Source: Pedosphaera sp.
Lineage (GTDB): Bacteria; Verrucomicrobiota; Verrucomicrobiae; Limisphaerales; Pedosphaeraceae
Direction of reading: 5' to 3'
Assembly: GCA_028293265.1 (NCBI GenBank)
Contig: JAQGPB010000291.1
Coordinates: forward strand, 1 to 5,408
Length of the DNA stretch: 5,408 nucleotides
In this document: positions 4,534-5,408 of the stretch, piece after piece
Position numbering within the stretch: position 1 is the stretch's first letter
Layout: the number at the start of each line of letters is the position of its first letter
Program-made: the position numbers and the translations under genes
Notes under the pieces: generated by a model
The model's input: only the letters and a program-made list of their open reading frames with translations
Databases searched by the model: none
Told to the model about the DNA's origin: nothing

Positions 4534-5408
4534 ATGCGTGATGAATCATTGAATTTTCTAAAGACTCTTGTCAATACCCCCAGCCCCGTAGGGCATGAGG
4601 CCCGTGGTCAGCGGGTCTGGCTGGATTATGCATCGAAGTTTGCCGACAGCACTTTTTCCGATGCTTATGGCAACTGCGTGGCGGTGCTGAACAAGGGCGG
4701 TTCGCCGCGGCTCATGCTGGCGGCTCATGCCGACGAAATCGCGATGGTGGTGAATTACATTGATGCCGAAGGTTTTATTTATGTCCGCAAATTGGGCGGC
4801 GTGGACCCGGCGATCACCAAGGCGCAGCGCGTTATTATCCATTCGCGGAACGGGCCTGTTCACGGCGTGGTTGGCAATGTCGCGCCGCATCTCAGCAAGC
4901 ACGACGGCGACGACAAGAAGACCCCGAAGATTCACGATCTGTTCATTGACATCGGTGTCAGCAGCACCAAGGACGCGGAGAAACTGGTGCAGATAGGCGA
5001 TCCGATCACGCTGAATGACGAGTTTCAAATGTTGCGCAACGATCTGGCGGTCGCGCGCGCGTTTGACAACCGCATCGGCACGTTCGCGGTCGCGGAAGCC
5101 TTGCGTCTGCTGGGCGATGCCAAGGGCAAGCTTCAGGCTGAAATTTGCGCCGTCTCGAACATTCAGGAAGAAGTTGGCTTGCTGGGCGCGCGCCAGATTG
5201 CCTATTCGCTCAAGCCGGATGTGGCGATCGTGGTGGACGTGACCCATGCCACGGATTATCCGACCGTCAACAAAGCCCAGCACGGCAATGTGAAAATCGG
5301 CAGCGGCCCCACGGTCACCCACGGCGGCTGCAACCACTCTGAAGTCGTCGCACGCATCGAACAAATCGCGAAGACCAAGAAAATCCCGCTGCAGCACGAG
5401 GCCATGTC
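4534..5408 (+). CDS. M42-family metallo-aminopeptidase, C-terminus beyond the window
   Basis: The ATG at 4534 opens a frame of 291 codons that runs off the right edge. Family M42 (glutamyl aminopeptidase/TET type) members are cytosolic, two-metal enzymes that form large tetrahedral assemblies and trim peptides released by proteases. The expected metal and catalytic residues are in place: AAHADEI (H65, D67), RAFDNRIG (bridging D178), SNIQEEVGLLGA (base E212, ligand E213) and VVDVTHATD (D235). The last ligand, a histidine near residue 320, would lie past the edge. The N-terminus ESLNFLKTLVNTPSPVGHE is typical. TGA at 4507 blocks any earlier in-frame start, and no Shine-Dalgarno sequence precedes the ATG. 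The gene diverges from the minus-strand cluster and stands alone, so its context says little about substrate. The family is secure; specificity is not. Confidence 0.93.
   Translation, partial: MRDESLNFLKTLVNTPSPVGHEARGQRVWLDYASKFADSTFSDAYGNCVAVLNKGGSPRLMLAAHADEIAMVVNYIDAEGFIYVRKLGGVDPAITKAQRVIIHSRNGPVHGVVGNVAPHLSKHDGDDKKTPKIHDLFIDIGVSSTKDAEKLVQIGDPITLNDEFQMLRNDLAVARAFDNRIGTFAVAEALRLLGDAKGKLQAEICAVSNIQEEVGLLGARQIAYSLKPDVAIVVDVTHATDYPTVNKAQHGNVKIGSGPTVTHGGCNHSEVVARIEQIAKTKKIPLQHEAM

Noticed and set aside
4558..5397. Minus-strand open frame of 279 codons
   Set aside because: It lies opposite the M42 gene, whose frame has all the family motifs. The antisense frame is long only because of GC-rich third positions.

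Overview
The window looks like a chromosomal segment from a fairly GC-rich bacterium. I estimate about 60% G+C in the conserved genes. Verrucomicrobia (a Pedosphaera/Limisphaera-like lineage) is my best guess. It rests on the tandem bactofilin genes, one fused to zinc ribbons, on the style of the ProB protein, on the near absence of Shine-Dalgarno sequences, and on the dispersed-type palindromes between genes. This is inference, not a database result.

Layout. Positions 1-3984 hold six genes, all on the minus strand. In transcription order they are: a small membrane-anchored protein of unknown function (3984-3595), glutamate 5-kinase proB (3496-2420), a MazG-type nucleotide pyrophosphohydrolase (2313-1660), a DUF202/YidH-type membrane protein (1638-1192), a short canonical bactofilin (1086-664), and a second bactofilin-like protein with two N-terminal zinc ribbons (from 631, running off the left edge). 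On the plus strand, from 4534 to the right edge, is the first part of an M42-family metallo-aminopeptidase.

Spacing suggests three units on the minus strand. The two bactofilin genes are 32 bp apart and have a plausible promoter of their own. mazG and the DUF202 gene are 21 bp apart. proB is separated from mazG by a 34-bp-armed inverted repeat. No single pathway links the genes: proline synthesis, nucleotide-pool cleaning and cell-shape scaffolding simply lie side by side. proA is not next to proB.

The most striking feature lies in the 549-bp gap between the divergent leftmost cluster and the M42 gene. An element of about 270 bp (4145-4414) is a palindrome built of palindromes. It holds six local hairpins in mirror-image order, and four of them share one consensus, CAACCTC-NNN-GAGGTTG. 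The outer 29 bp of the two halves are perfect reverse complements. No credible gene lies in it. It resembles a REP/BIME- or MITE-like mobile repeat or a structured RNA, and I cannot tell which from one copy.
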